Source of the DNA: Mojavia pulchra JT2-VF2
Lineage (GTDB): Bacteria; Cyanobacteriota; Cyanobacteriia; Cyanobacteriales; Nostocaceae
Direction of reading: 5' to 3'
Length of the DNA: 64,000 nt
Assembly: GCA_019359325.1 (NCBI GenBank)
Contig: JAHHHN010000015.1
Span: 62,001 to 126,000, forward strand
Shown one piece after another: positions 25,516-35,141 of the stretch (its first letter is position 1; every line of letters begins with the position of its first letter). The translations under genes and the position numbers were made by a program. Below the pieces are notes generated by a model. It saw only the letters and a program-made list of their open reading frames with translations. It ran no database searches and had not been told where the DNA came from.

Positions 25516-28500
25516 ATGGCAAGCGGTAATCATGTAATTTTCATACATCCAGATGGAACCAGCCCATCTCACTATGGGTTCGCACGGTTTGTTGATAAAG
25601 GCCCTGACGGACGCTTGAATTGGGACAATCTGGCTCATGCTGGTGTCTATCTGGGACATATGGAAGATCAGCTGGGTGGAACATCGAATGCGGGTGCTGT
25701 TACCCACGCAACAGGAGCCAAGGTTTATGCGGAATCCTTTGGTTTAAACGCAGATGGTTCAGAGGTTACTTCGCTATCGGGCAAAATCGGTAAAACGATC
25801 GTGCAAGAAGCAGTAGCCGCTAATAAAGTGACCGCCCTGGTTCAGTCTGGTGCAATTTATGAGCCAGGTACGGCTGCATTTGTTGCTCAGGTAGGTGAAC
25901 TAAACGTCGATGGTAAGCGGACTCCGCCTCGCCAGCAAACTGCCGAGATTGCCAAACAAGTCATTCTATCAGGCGTAGACTTTATTCTGGGTGGTGGTGA
26001 ACTCAACCTCTTACCCGTAGGTACTGATGGTTTCCACGGTACAGCTGCTGAACTGGATACCCTTAGTACTAACCCTCTTCAACGTCCTACTGAAAACCTG
26101 ATTGAGCTGGCAAAGAGCCGAGGCTACACCGTTGTTTATACCGAGCAACAACTTAATGACCTCCTCGACCCAGCAAAGTATTCCACACCACCAACCAAAG
26201 TGCTGGGTGTGTTTGCTCCTATCCATACCTTCAACGATCGCCCAGAAGAAGTCTTAGCAGAGCAAGAACTGCCTCTGTATGTCGAAACAGCGCCAACGAT
26301 CGCCGAAATGTTGGATGTGACCCAAAAGTTGATGGAGAAGCACCCCAACTTTAACAATGGTTCGATTGCGATCGTTGAGGAAGAAGGAAGCGACAACTTC
26401 GGCAACAATAATAATGCTGCTGGCACTTTAGAAGGTGTGCGCCGGGCAGATGCCGCAATTGGTGTAGCACTAGACTTTGTTGATAAATACTCGAATACCT
26501 TATTGCTGACCGCTGCCGATAGTGATGGAGGTGGTTTACAAGTACGTGACCCCCTTAATCCCGATGAGCCAGTGGGTACTATCAACAACAACCCGACTAC
26601 AGAACCACGCCCAGTTCCTTTAGATGGTCAAACCGGGGCAGATACACTACCCTTTGTTGCTGCACCAGATGCAAATGGTGATGTCTTCAATTTTGGTATT
26701 GGTTGGGCAGGTACACCCGACTTCAGTGGGTCTATCGTTTCTAAAGCACACGGTCTAAATGCCGAAAAACTACCTGCCACGGTAGATAACACTGGGATGT
26801 ACGAGTTGATGTATGAGACTCTGTTCGACACAGAACTCACCTCCCGGAATCCCGCACCAACACCAGCGCCCGAAGCAACAAAAGAAACTGGCAATGTCAT
26901 CTTTATTCACCCGGATGGCACTAGCCCCTCCCACTACATGGCACTGCGGAATATAGACAAAGGCCCTGATGGTAGACTCAACTGGGACAAAATGTCTAAC
27001 ACAGGTGTCTATCTGGGACACATGGAAGACCAATTAACAGGTACTTCCAACGCTGGAGCAGTCACCCATGCTAATGGCGTTAAGGTGTTCGCCGAGTCCT
27101 TCGGTCTGAATGAAGATCAATCTCGTGTTACCCCTGCTTCTGGCAAAACTGGCTCTACCATCTTAGAAGAAGCTATTGCTGCTGGTAAAGCTACTGCACT
27201 TATCCAATCAGGTCACCTAGCAGAGCCTGGTACTGCTGCCTTTGCCGCTGAAACCACTAACCGTGTAGGCAATGACATTCGGGCGCGGGATAAGTACGCC
27301 GAAATTATCGAGCAGGTAATCCGCTCCGGTACTGATGTGATTATGGGCGGTGGTGAACTATATATGTTGCCGAAAGGCACTACTGGCTTCCATGTTACTA
27401 CTGAGTTAGATGCCTCAGAAAGCCGCCCCGAAAGACGACCAACCATCAATCTGATCGAACTGGCTAAGTCCTTGGGCTACACAGTAGTTTATACCGAGGA
27501 AGAAATGAACCAGGCGGTCAATAACGCAAATCCACCGCAGAAGCTTTTGGGTGTGTTTGCGGCTATTCATACCTTTGATGACCAGACTGAAGAAGAGCTA
27601 GGACTCAACAGCGACCAGCCTCTACCGCTGTATGTAGCAACAGCACCTACAGTAGCCGAGATGCTAGATGCATCTTTGAAGATTATCAATAAAGATCCTG
27701 ATGGTTTCTTTGCGGTAGTAGAGGAAGAGGGCAGCGACAACTTTGCTAATAACAACAACGCCGCAGGTACGATTGAGGCTATACGACGAGCTGATGCAGC
27801 TATTGGCGTAGCACAAAATTACGTTGATACCCAAGACCCGAACACCTTGGTTGTGACTGCCGCAGACAGTGATGCTGGTGGGTTACAGGTCTTCCAATAT
27901 ACTCCTTACACTCGTCCTGCTGGGAACTTCACAACAGAGCCAGCGATCGCAGATACCGAACCGCAAGTTCCATTCATCAACGTCAACCCAACAACCAACA
28001 ATACAACTCGCAACTATCTTGATGGTGCTAACGGTAGCACTGGTAGCCCAGAGGCTCCGTGGCAATCTTTTTCAGCTGAGGATAGTATAGATGGCCCAAT
28101 GGGCAACTTTGGTATCGCCTGGGTTGGTACTCCCGACTTTCCCGGTAGCATTGTTTCCAAGACCTACGGAATGAATGCTGACAAACTGCCCAGCACTCTC
28201 GATAACACCGAGATTTACAAGCTGATGTACCAGACAATGTTTGGTGTAACAGCAGAAGAGTCCGCAGCACAGCAAAAAACTGAATTGGTGTCTGGAAGCT
28301 CTGGGGGTGACCAGTTAATAGCAGGTGCAGCTAATACCACTTTTGACGGGATTAATGATGCTGTGTTTACTGGTGCAGGCAATGATGAAGTTGATACACA
28401 AACCGTAACTTCTGCGATCGCTGGTGGTAACCGCATCAATTTAGGTAGCGGTGATGATGTCATCTATGTCAGCAAGGGTAATCGCGTCTTTGGTGGTGAA

Positions 28501-28911
28501 GGCGATGATACCTTTGATGCTACCGACGGACAAGGTGATAACCGGATGTCTGGTGACGCTGGTAATGATATTTTTTACCTCGGTAGCGGCGATCGCGCCC
28601 TTGGTGGTAATGGTGATGACCAGTTCTATGTCCAGACTGGTGGCGATAACCTAATTTCTGGCGGGAAAGGTCAAGACCAGTTCTGGATTGTCAACGCTGA
28701 ATTGCCAGAGACTGCCAATACCATTCTCGATTTTGAGAAAGGTGTTGATGTCATCGGTATCCTTGGTAGTGCCAGCTTAGGTATTAATGCTACTTCTTTG
28801 GCGTTGAACACAGTCAACGGAAATACAGAGATTCGCTTTGGTGGTCAAACTCTGGCGACTCTCAGCGGTGTTACAGATGTAGATGTCAACACTAGCTTTG
28901 CTTTTGCTTAA
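25516..28911 (+). CDS. Giant protein: two alkaline-phosphatase-like domains plus RTX repeats
   Basis: 1131 residues from the ATG at 25516 (AGAGG four bases upstream; a TTG 15 codons earlier is weaker). Two tandem alkaline-phosphatase-type domains (about 1-440 and 455-930) each start NVIFIHPDGTSPSHY-like and contain TSNAGAVTHA at the nucleophile position. The last 190 residues carry RTX-type Ca-binding turns (GSGDDVIY, GGEGDDTFD, GGNGDDQFY). With no signal peptide and a C-terminal RTX domain, secretion by a type I system is likely. Residues that normally bind zinc (DKQDHAAN and TADHxH in PhoA) read SDNFGNNNNA and AADSDGG here, so the metal site differs. Substrate unproven; probably an extracellular phosphomonoesterase or phosphodiesterase. 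Confidence 0.85.
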   Translation: MASGNHVIFIHPDGTSPSHYGFARFVDKGPDGRLNWDNLAHAGVYLGHMEDQLGGTSNAGAVTHATGAKVYAESFGLNADGSEVTSLSGKIGKTIVQEAVAANKVTALVQSGAIYEPGTAAFVAQVGELNVDGKRTPPRQQTAEIAKQVILSGVDFILGGGELNLLPVGTDGFHGTAAELDTLSTNPLQRPTENLIELAKSRGYTVVYTEQQLNDLLDPAKYSTPPTKVLGVFAPIHTFNDRPEEVLAEQELPLYVETAPTIAEMLDVTQKLMEKHPNFNNGSIAIVEEEGSDNFGNNNNAAGTLEGVRRADAAIGVALDFVDKYSNTLLLTAADSDGGGLQVRDPLNPDEPVGTINNNPTTEPRPVPLDGQTGADTLPFVAAPDANGDVFNFGIGWAGTPDFSGSIVSKAHGLNAEKLPATVDNTGMYELMYETLFDTELTSRNPAPTPAPEATKETGNVIFIHPDGTSPSHYMALRNIDKGPDGRLNWDKMSNTGVYLGHMEDQLTGTSNAGAVTHANGVKVFAESFGLNEDQSRVTPASGKTGSTILEEAIAAGKATALIQSGHLAEPGTAAFAAETTNRVGNDIRARDKYAEIIEQVIRSGTDVIMGGGELYMLPKGTTGFHVTTELDASESRPERRPTINLIELAKSLGYTVVYTEEEMNQAVNNANPPQKLLGVFAAIHTFDDQTEEELGLNSDQPLPLYVATAPTVAEMLDASLKIINKDPDGFFAVVEEEGSDNFANNNNAAGTIEAIRRADAAIGVAQNYVDTQDPNTLVVTAADSDAGGLQVFQYTPYTRPAGNFTTEPAIADTEPQVPFINVNPTTNNTTRNYLDGANGSTGSPEAPWQSFSAEDSIDGPMGNFGIAWVGTPDFPGSIVSKTYGMNADKLPSTLDNTEIYKLMYQTMFGVTAEESAAQQKTELVSGSSGGDQLIAGAANTTFDGINDAVFTGAGNDEVDTQTVTSAIAGGNRINLGSGDDVIYVSKGNRVFGGEGDDTFDATDGQGDNRMSGDAGNDIFYLGSGDRALGGNGDDQFYVQTGGDNLISGGKGQDQFWIVNAELPETANTILDFEKGVDVIGILGSASLGINATSLALNTVNGNTEIRFGGQTLATLSGVTDVDVNTSFAFA

Positions 28912-28949
28912 TTCACAACGCCTAGATTAAGTTAATTTTTTGTATAATG

Positions 28950-28997
28950 AACCACAGATAAATATCAGTGTTTATCTATATCTGTGGTTCTTTTTAG
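28950..28997 (+). terminator. Rho-independent terminator after the double phosphatase
   Basis: Perfect 11-base stem AACCACAGATA / TATCTGTGGTT with an 18-base loop, followed by CTTTTTAGTTTT. It sits 39 bases after the phosphatase stop and before the ATG of the next gene at 29026, so the two are transcribed separately. Confidence 0.85.
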
Positions 28998-29025
28998 TTT
29001 TATTTGGATTTTTGTCATTCGTCTA

Positions 29026-29370
29026 ATGCACGAAGATATTGTACAGATAACTGGTTTTCACGCTCATATCTACTTCGATACCGCAAACCGTGAGGCGGCG
29101 GCGCGTGTACGCGAAGGATTGGGAGCTAAATTTGAGGTACAACTGGGACGCTGGCATGAACAGCCCATCGGCCCCCACCCAAAAGCAATGTATCAAGTAG
29201 CTTTCTTACCGAATCAGTTTGACAAAGTTGTCCCCTGGTTGATGCTCAATCGTCAAGGGTTGGATATTCTCGTCCATCCTGAGACAGGCAATGATGTAGC
29301 AGACCACACGGATCATTCTCTATGGCTAGGAGAGAGGCTAAAGCTGAATATTGAGTTTCTTAAAGGTTAA
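29026..29370 (+). CDS. DOPA 4,5-dioxygenase family protein
   Basis: 114 residues from the ATG at 29026; an upstream in-frame extension would run through the terminator hairpin and is rejected. Family motifs are [21 protein letters not shown] and [20 protein letters not shown], with the His residues expected to bind Fe(II). Fungal and plant relatives cleave the DOPA ring; bacterial members have uncharacterised substrates, probably a catechol. It is small, cytoplasmic and monocistronic. Its end overlaps only discarded upstream codons of the HtrA frame. Confidence 0.88.
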   Translation: MHEDIVQITGFHAHIYFDTANREAAARVREGLGAKFEVQLGRWHEQPIGPHPKAMYQVAFLPNQFDKVVPWLMLNRQGLDILVHPETGNDVADHTDHSLWLGERLKLNIEFLKG

Positions 29371-29491
29371 AATAAAAGATTTCAGCATTACCACAAATAG
29401 CTATTTCACACCAGCGCAATACCTCTGCAACAAAAGCGTCAAAAAAAATATCTATATTAGTAGTACATCTAGTTATCCTTCCAGACAGCAA

Positions 29492-30757
29492 ATGCAAAAA
29501 CAACCACGCGACGGAGAACACTTATCAAACGGCATTTCATTTAACACTTCTGGCACCAAACACCATAATCATGCACCCTGGAAAAAGGCAGCCGCCTCTC
29601 TATCGCTGGTGCTGCTGGGATCTGGGATGACAATGGCAGGTGGCTATTTGGCTGGAAACCATCAAAAGGTGTCTCAAAGTGCATCGAATTTGGCAGTTAG
29701 TCCCGTAAATGCTGCCCCCCCACTACCAGCCGCTACAGACCCTAACTTTGTTACAGAAGTTGTGCAAAGGGTTGGGCCTGCTGTAGTGCGGATTAACTCT
29801 TCCCGCACAGTTAGAACCCAGATACCAGAGGAATTTAACGATCCGTTTTTCCGCCGTTTCTTTGGTTCTCAACTACCGATACCACGAGAAAGGCAAGTGC
29901 AAAGAGGTACTGGCTCAGGCTTTATTATTAGTAAAGATGGTCGGATATTGACCAACGCCCACGTAGTTGATGGTGCTGATAGGGTGACAGTAGTTCTCAA
30001 AGATGGGCGCAGCTTGCAAGGAAAGGTGCTTGGAAAAGATGAATTAACAGATGTTGCCGTAGTGAAGGTTCAAGCAGACAATTTACCAACAGTCGCTATA
30101 GGTAACTCAGAACAACTGCAACCAGGACAGTGGGCGATCGCGATCGGTAACCCCTTGGGTCTAGATAATACCGTTACTACTGGCATTATCAGTGCTACTG
30201 GACGCACTAGCAATCAAATTGGTGCTCCTGACAAGCGAGTAGAATTTATTCAAACCGACGCAGCGATTAACCCTGGTAATTCTGGTGGGCCTCTACTAAA
30301 TGCCCGTGGTGAGGTAATTGGCATGAATACAGCCATTATCCAAGGCGCGCAAGGAATAGGCTTTGCGATTCCCATCAGTACAGCACAACGTATTTCCAAT
30401 CAACTAATAAGTACAGGCAAAGCACAGCATCCTTATATAGGAATTCAGATGGTAGGATTGACACCTGAGTTAAAGCAAAACATCAACTCAGATCCCAATA
30501 GCGGTTTGAGTGTGGATGAGGATAGAGGTGTCTTAGTTGTAAGAGTCATGCCGAATTCACCAGCTGCTAAAGCCGGGCTACGTGCAGGTGATGTCATCCA
30601 AAAACTCAATGGTCAACCAGTTACAGATGCCAGCAGTATCCAAAGGGCAGTAGATAATAGTCAAGTTGGAGGAGATGTGCGTCTAGAGTTGCGTCGCAAT
30701 GGACAAAGTGTCAATGTAGCTGTACGGCCTGGTACTTTCCCAACTGAAGTACAGTAA
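29492..30757 (+). CDS. HtrA/Deg-family serine protease with PDZ domain
   Basis: The ATG at 29492 gives 421 residues, a normal HhoA/HhoB/HtrA length; the longer frame from a TTG at 29351 would overlap the upstream gene. An N-terminal hydrophobic segment (about 34-55, [21 protein letters not shown]) is a signal peptide or anchor. The trypsin-like domain has a complete triad: H157 (TNAHVVD), D187 (ELTDVAV), S264 (GNSGGPL). One PDZ domain follows (about 320-410, [22 protein letters not shown]). It should degrade damaged proteins in the periplasm or lumen. Three Deg paralogs usually exist in cyanobacteria; which one this is cannot be fixed. Confidence 0.95.
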   Translation: MQKQPRDGEHLSNGISFNTSGTKHHNHAPWKKAAASLSLVLLGSGMTMAGGYLAGNHQKVSQSASNLAVSPVNAAPPLPAATDPNFVTEVVQRVGPAVVRINSSRTVRTQIPEEFNDPFFRRFFGSQLPIPRERQVQRGTGSGFIISKDGRILTNAHVVDGADRVTVVLKDGRSLQGKVLGKDELTDVAVVKVQADNLPTVAIGNSEQLQPGQWAIAIGNPLGLDNTVTTGIISATGRTSNQIGAPDKRVEFIQTDAAINPGNSGGPLLNARGEVIGMNTAIIQGAQGIGFAIPISTAQRISNQLISTGKAQHPYIGIQMVGLTPELKQNINSDPNSGLSVDEDRGVLVVRVMPNSPAAKAGLRAGDVIQKLNGQPVTDASSIQRAVDNSQVGGDVRLELRRNGQSVNVAVRPGTFPTEVQ

Positions 30758-30794
30758 GTGTATTACTGCTATTAACGAGCAAACATGAATTTTG

Positions 30795-30820
30795 AAGGAT
30801 GGGTTTTTCAACCCGTCCTT
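30795..30820. terminator. Bidirectional hairpin between convergent genes
   Basis: AAGGATGGGTT and AACCCGTCCTT pair with one G-T wobble around a four-base loop, between the 3' ends of the htrA-type gene (plus) and the cheB-type gene (minus). The T-run is weak on both strands. Confidence 0.65.
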
Positions 30821-30848
30821 ATGTATATACAGGGTTTGAAATCATCAT

Positions 30849-31868
30849 TTAAGTGTATTTATCGGCCCTTTCCAATACTTCCCGAATGACGGTAGAGCGC
30901 TCCTGGGCATCCGCCGCCTCTTGTTCCATGCGTTTTGCAGCTAAGGTTAGGTTGCGATCGCGCATTCTTGAAGCCATGCGTTCTGACAGCATAGCTTTCT
31001 CTTGCAGTGCCCTCACAGCAGTCCACAACGCCTCTTCTAACTCCTCGGACTGTAATGCTAGTAGAGTTTCTGCACCGAAAGCATGACCTACGTGGCACTT
31101 AAACCGCAATAATTTTCCTTCCTCATGTTCCCAGAGGGTACCACCGCAATCAGGACAAATAAAGGTTGATGGTTTACCAGGTAGAACACCGGAGTCTTCC
31201 ACTTCCATATTGAATTGCCCTATATCGGATTCCGGCTCTATGTTACTTTGTATAAAGTTTTCTGGTTCTTGTGCCATTGGCGTATTAGCCAGAGCTACTA
31301 AGATGGATGGTATTTCTGACATTGGCAAAACGTAGTCAATGTCTTCTACATTTTCGAGGGCGCTGCGCGGCATTCCCGCATACATGGCATCGTCGGGGTC
31401 TTGAACAACTGCCACACCACCCCGCATTTTCACCGCCATCAGTCCTGCTGTACCATCGTCCAACATCCCTGTTAGCACTACAGCTACTACTCGCTTTCCG
31501 TAGGCTTGTGCTGCACTGCGGAATAGTAGATCAATGGCTGGGCGATGACGGTTTTCTTTGGGGCCCCGTGTCAAATGCAAATATCCAGGTTTCACCCGCA
31601 GATGGTAGTCAGGTGGGGCAACGTAGATTCGCCCTTTCTCGATGGCTTCTCCATCCTGAGCCGCAGAAGCTGGCAAGTTTCCCGCATTATTCAATATCTG
31701 TGGCAGAATACAGGGGCTTTGGCTGTGTACGTGAAGAACTATAAGTACAGCAGCATTTAGCTCAGTTGGCAAATGCTGAACTAAATAAGTTAATGCTTTT
31801 ACTCCCCCTGCCGATGCTCCGACAACGATGAGATCGTGTACACTTACCTGCTTTTGGTTATGACCCAT
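30849..31868 (-). CDS. CheB-type methylesterase without receiver domain, with zinc ribbon
   Basis: 339 residues. The methylesterase domain (1-190) has S19 in VGASAGG, H46 in VLHVH and an Asp in TGMLDDGTAG (136-137), matching the CheB Ser-His-Asp triad. The usual N-terminal receiver domain is missing. After a linker, a small zinc-ribbon-like domain has CPDC (about 239-242) and FKCHVGHAF, then a helical, charged coiled tail (to 339). No cheR, mcp or cheA is adjacent. Such stand-alone CheB proteins occur widely in cyanobacteria; they may demethylate or deamidate glutamates on receptors or other proteins. Activation would have to be phosphorylation-independent. Confidence 0.87.
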   Translation of the reverse strand: MGHNQKQVSVHDLIVVGASAGGVKALTYLVQHLPTELNAAVLIVLHVHSQSPCILPQILNNAGNLPASAAQDGEAIEKGRIYVAPPDYHLRVKPGYLHLTRGPKENRHRPAIDLLFRSAAQAYGKRVVAVVLTGMLDDGTAGLMAVKMRGGVAVVQDPDDAMYAGMPRSALENVEDIDYVLPMSEIPSILVALANTPMAQEPENFIQSNIEPESDIGQFNMEVEDSGVLPGKPSTFICPDCGGTLWEHEEGKLLRFKCHVGHAFGAETLLALQSEELEEALWTAVRALQEKAMLSERMASRMRDRNLTLAAKRMEQEAADAQERSTVIREVLERADKYT

Positions 31869-32156
31869 TTATATCCTTGGTGGTATTAGCAGAAACGTCG
31901 GTTGCCATCCAAATCTTGTCTCTGCGCTTGAGTACACTCTACAAATTAAGCTAAGAAATTTCTCAGAAATTATCTTTAACCCTAAGGTAGATCCACCAGT
32001 ATTAACTATTTTCTTAGAGTGATGTTCGGATATAATCACTATTTCTGGATAATTCTGCCATTTCTCATTAAATGCTTACAGAAATTAACGTTTAGTTAGC
32101 ACAGAACAAAATTTATATCAATTCTCCAATCAGTTTTAGCAAGCTCAAAATTAAAA

Positions 32157-32996
32157 ATGCTACGTGAATTTGTTAATCGTGAAGAGTTAATAGCTTATCT
32201 CCGCCAAGAATTCCCTGCTGCGGCAAAACGTGATGATCGTATTAGCGAAATAGTGGGAGGACGCCAAGCCGCCGAGCAAGCACTACAAAAAGTAGATCCC
32301 GCAACATACGAAAAAACACGTAACTTTTTAACTGGTGCAGTTACGCGGCTTTCGCCTTATATTCGCTATGGGGTTTTGAGCTTGCGAGAAATTCGGGATT
32401 ATGTACTAGAAAATGTCCAGCAACCAGAAGATGCGACTAAAATAATTAACGAATTGGGCTGGCGTGACTACTGGCAGCGTTTATATGCCAAGCTAGGCGA
32501 TCGCATCTGGCAAGACCAAGAAGAATACAAAACTGGCTACACTTCTCAAAATTACGCACCTGATTTACCACAAGATATCCTAGACGGTAGTACAGGGAGA
32601 GTTTGCATCGACAATTTCAGCCGTGACTTGCAAGAAACTGGATATTTGCATAACCATGCCCGTATGTGGTTAGCAGCTTATATAGTCCATTGGCGGCGAA
32701 TTCGTTGGCAAGCAGGAGCCAAGTGGTTTCTCCAACACCTTTTAGATGGCGATCCAGCTAGCAATAATATGTCATGGCAGTGGGTTGCCAGCACCTTTAG
32801 CCATAAACCCTATTTTTTCAACCGTGAAAACTTAGAACGTTACACTCAAGGCGTTTATTGCCGAAAATGTCCTCTTTACGGTCATTGTGACTTTGAGGGC
32901 AGTTATGAAGAATTAGAACAGCGACTTTTTCCTCAAGGAGAATTTGCTAAAAAACCTAACAGCCAAAGTTGGCAGCGTGGAAAGAAGCGGCGATAG
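32157..32996 (+). CDS. Photolyase/cryptochrome FAD-binding domain protein (stand-alone)
   Basis: 279 residues, equal to the C-terminal FAD-binding half of a photolyase. Family phrases: RLSPYIRYGVLSLREI, INELGWRDYW, GYLHNHARMWLAAYIVHWRR and LLDGDPASNNMSWQWVAST. Most residues around the FAD and DNA pocket appear present. The N-terminal antenna-binding alpha/beta domain is absent. A C-terminal cluster YCRKCPLYGHC plus Cys in GRVCIDNF gives four cysteines; an Fe-S site like that of FeS-type photolyases is conceivable but the spacing differs. The next gene, 39 bases downstream, encodes an N-terminal-like alpha/beta domain. Confidence 0.85.
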   Translation: MLREFVNREELIAYLRQEFPAAAKRDDRISEIVGGRQAAEQALQKVDPATYEKTRNFLTGAVTRLSPYIRYGVLSLREIRDYVLENVQQPEDATKIINELGWRDYWQRLYAKLGDRIWQDQEEYKTGYTSQNYAPDLPQDILDGSTGRVCIDNFSRDLQETGYLHNHARMWLAAYIVHWRRIRWQAGAKWFLQHLLDGDPASNNMSWQWVASTFSHKPYFFNRENLERYTQGVYCRKCPLYGHCDFEGSYEELEQRLFPQGEFAKKPNSQSWQRGKKRR

Positions 32997-33035
32997 ACGA
33001 TAATAAATTCCCATGCGAAAACAATTCAAAATTTG

Positions 33036-33452
33036 ATGAATAAACCAATTGTCTGGGTGCATGGAGACTGTCTCAGCCCCAACAACCCCGCACTCCAAAA
33101 TTACCCCGACGCGCCAGCCATTTGGGTTTGGGACGATGCTTTAATAAAGGAATGGCAGCTAGGTCTTAAACGCTTGACTTTTATCTATGAATGCTTGCTA
33201 GAACTACCAGTTGTCATTCGTCGAGGTGATGTAGCAAAAGAAATTTTAACTTTTGCCGAAGAGCAGAATGCTAACTTAGTTGTGACAACAACCAGTCCTA
33301 GTCCTCGCTTCGCTCATATCTGCCAAGAAATTGAACGTTCTTTAACTGTAGATGTGCTAGAGGTAGAACCATTTTTTGAGTACGACGGCTATATCGACCT
33401 GAAGCGGTTCTCACGCTATTGGAAAGTTGCTCAAAATTATGTTTTTGAATAA
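33036..33452 (+). CDS. Photolyase N-terminal-like alpha/beta domain protein
   Basis: 138 residues from the ATG at 33036. The sequence IVWVHGDCLSPNNPALQNYP, AIWVWDDAL, RLTFIYECLLELPVVIRRGD, then VVTTTSPSPRFAHICQEIE follows the Rossmann-like N-terminal domain of photolyases (VWFRRDLRLxDNxAL ... L...G..LxVxxG.....L). It is separated from the upstream FAD-domain gene by 39 bases on the same strand. Together they would make a two-subunit photolyase-like complex with the domain order reversed in the operon. Alternatively it is an independent nucleotide-binding protein. Confidence 0.7.
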   Translation: MNKPIVWVHGDCLSPNNPALQNYPDAPAIWVWDDALIKEWQLGLKRLTFIYECLLELPVVIRRGDVAKEILTFAEEQNANLVVTTTSPSPRFAHICQEIERSLTVDVLEVEPFFEYDGYIDLKRFSRYWKVAQNYVFE

Positions 33453-33562
33453 GGGCGGGCATTGGGTATTTATATTGATGTTGGTCGAAGTAGTATTTTT
33501 AAACTAGGAGGTAAGAGGCAGAAGGGAAATTGATGCAAATTAAAATTTATTTTGGATACCCT

Positions 33563-33587
33563 CCCCAATACCCAATGCCCAATGCCC
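33563..33587. repeat. STRR (CCCAATR units)
   Basis: Three to four CCCAATA/CCCAATG heptamers upstream of tldD, the same repeat class as at 7828 and 16912. Confidence 0.8.
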
Positions 33588-33657
33588 GCAAATCATTAGC
33601 AGACATTGCCCAAATAATTGCAAAATAAATGAGGTTCGTCATTGTTACTATGTAGAA

Positions 33658-35052
33658 ATGCCGACTAAACTCGTTGATACACAAAATTTGCTTTCTGACC
33701 TCATCGCCCGCTACTCATCGCGTGTGGATTATCTGATGATTCGCCTCGAAGAAGCAGAAGGGACTGATATCTTGTTGCGTGGTGACAAAGTAGAAACACT
33801 GAGTGAGGGTATCTCAATTGGTGGACATATCCGTGCTTGTTATAAAGGTGGGTGGGGTCTGAGCTGCTTTAATCGGCTTTCGACAATTAAAGAGCGGATC
33901 GAAGAAGCGATCGCGGCTGCTAGGATGGTCGGTGATGAAGAAACTGTACTCGCCCCCATTGACCCAGTACAAGCAAGATGCAGGCTACCTCTAACGGGAA
34001 CTGACCCCCGAAAAATTTCTCTAAGCCAAAAAAAACAGTTGTGCGATCGCTATTCTGATTTACTTAAAAGCGTTGACCCTCGTATTAGTACTACTTCAGT
34101 ACGCTACGGCGACAGTGCCCAAAAAATTATCCTCGCTACCTCAGAAGGAACTTTAATCGAGCAATCCTGGGTAGATATGGAAATGCGCTTCGCTGCTACT
34201 GCTAGAAATGGCGAAACCGTACAAACTGGAAGGGAAACGACTGGTTCTCGCAAAGCCTATGAAGATTTAGCAAATTTGGATGAGCAAGTTAAAAGTGCCG
34301 CCCAAAGAGCAATTGCGGCTTTATCTTTGCCATCAGTTAAAGGCAATACTTACACAGTAGTTATTGACCCTATACTCACGGGTTTATTTGTCCATGAAGC
34401 CTTTGGGCATCTGTCTGAAGCTGATATGGCTTACGAAAACCCAGATTTACTGGAAGTGATGACCTTTGGTCGGCGATTTGGCCCAGAAGAACTGCAAATT
34501 TTTGATGGTGCTGCGCCTGAAGGACATCGTGGTAGTTATTTTTACGATGATGAAGGCACACCTGCCACTACTACCCAACTAATTAAAGATGGGATTTTGG
34601 TAGGACGTTTACATTCGCGTGAAACCGCTGGCAAGTTGGAGGAAGCACCTACAGGTAATGCACGCTGCCTCAATTATCACTTTACGCCAATTGTGCGGAT
34701 GACAAATACCTGGATTGAACGAGGTACAACGCCAGTTGCAGACTTATTTAATGATGTCAAAGAAGGAGTATATGCCCGGAATTGGCTAGGTGGGATGACC
34801 AATGGGGAAATGTTCACCTTTAGCGCTGGGGAAGCATGGATGATTAGAAACGGCAAAATTGCTGAACCTGTGCGGGATGTAACACTTTCGGGTAATGTAT
34901 TCCAAACCTTAGCCGATATTGAAGCAATTGGTGATGATTTTTACTGGGATGAATCTGGTGGTTGTGGTAAGGGCGGACAAAATGGTTTGCCTGTAGGCTG
35001 TGGTGGCCCAAGTCTGCGAATTCGAGATGTAGTGGTTGGAGGGGAAATATAA
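33658..35052 (+). CDS. tldD: TldD-family metalloprotease
   Basis: 464 residues. The zinc site H246-E-x3-H251 sits in FVHEAFGHLSEAD, the TldD form of the motif (HExxxH); a further Cys/His region is NARCLNYHF. The C-terminal end has GGCGKGGQNGLPVGCGGPSL. TldD pairs with TldE/PmbA to cleave unstructured peptides; in bacteria the complex degrades CcdA and matures microcin B17. The protease partner PmbA is not in the window, although in cyanobacteria the two genes are often neighbours. The ATG start gives MPTKLVDTQNL. Cytoplasmic. Confidence 0.92.
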   Translation: MPTKLVDTQNLLSDLIARYSSRVDYLMIRLEEAEGTDILLRGDKVETLSEGISIGGHIRACYKGGWGLSCFNRLSTIKERIEEAIAAARMVGDEETVLAPIDPVQARCRLPLTGTDPRKISLSQKKQLCDRYSDLLKSVDPRISTTSVRYGDSAQKIILATSEGTLIEQSWVDMEMRFAATARNGETVQTGRETTGSRKAYEDLANLDEQVKSAAQRAIAALSLPSVKGNTYTVVIDPILTGLFVHEAFGHLSEADMAYENPDLLEVMTFGRRFGPEELQIFDGAAPEGHRGSYFYDDEGTPATTTQLIKDGILVGRLHSRETAGKLEEAPTGNARCLNYHFTPIVRMTNTWIERGTTPVADLFNDVKEGVYARNWLGGMTNGEMFTFSAGEAWMIRNGKIAEPVRDVTLSGNVFQTLADIEAIGDDFYWDESGGCGKGGQNGLPVGCGGPSLRIRDVVVGGEI

Positions 35053-35141
35053 ATTCAAAATTCAAAATTCAAAAAGCAAATCTCGTTTGAGTTTCCTTTC
35101 CACGAAGTACTCATTGAAGCGTAGGCTGTAGTTGGCATTTG

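Noticed and set aside
26136-26591. Minus-strand frame of 151 codons opposite the phosphatase
   Set aside because: Ser/Ala/Leu-biased shadow frame opposite conserved coding sequence.
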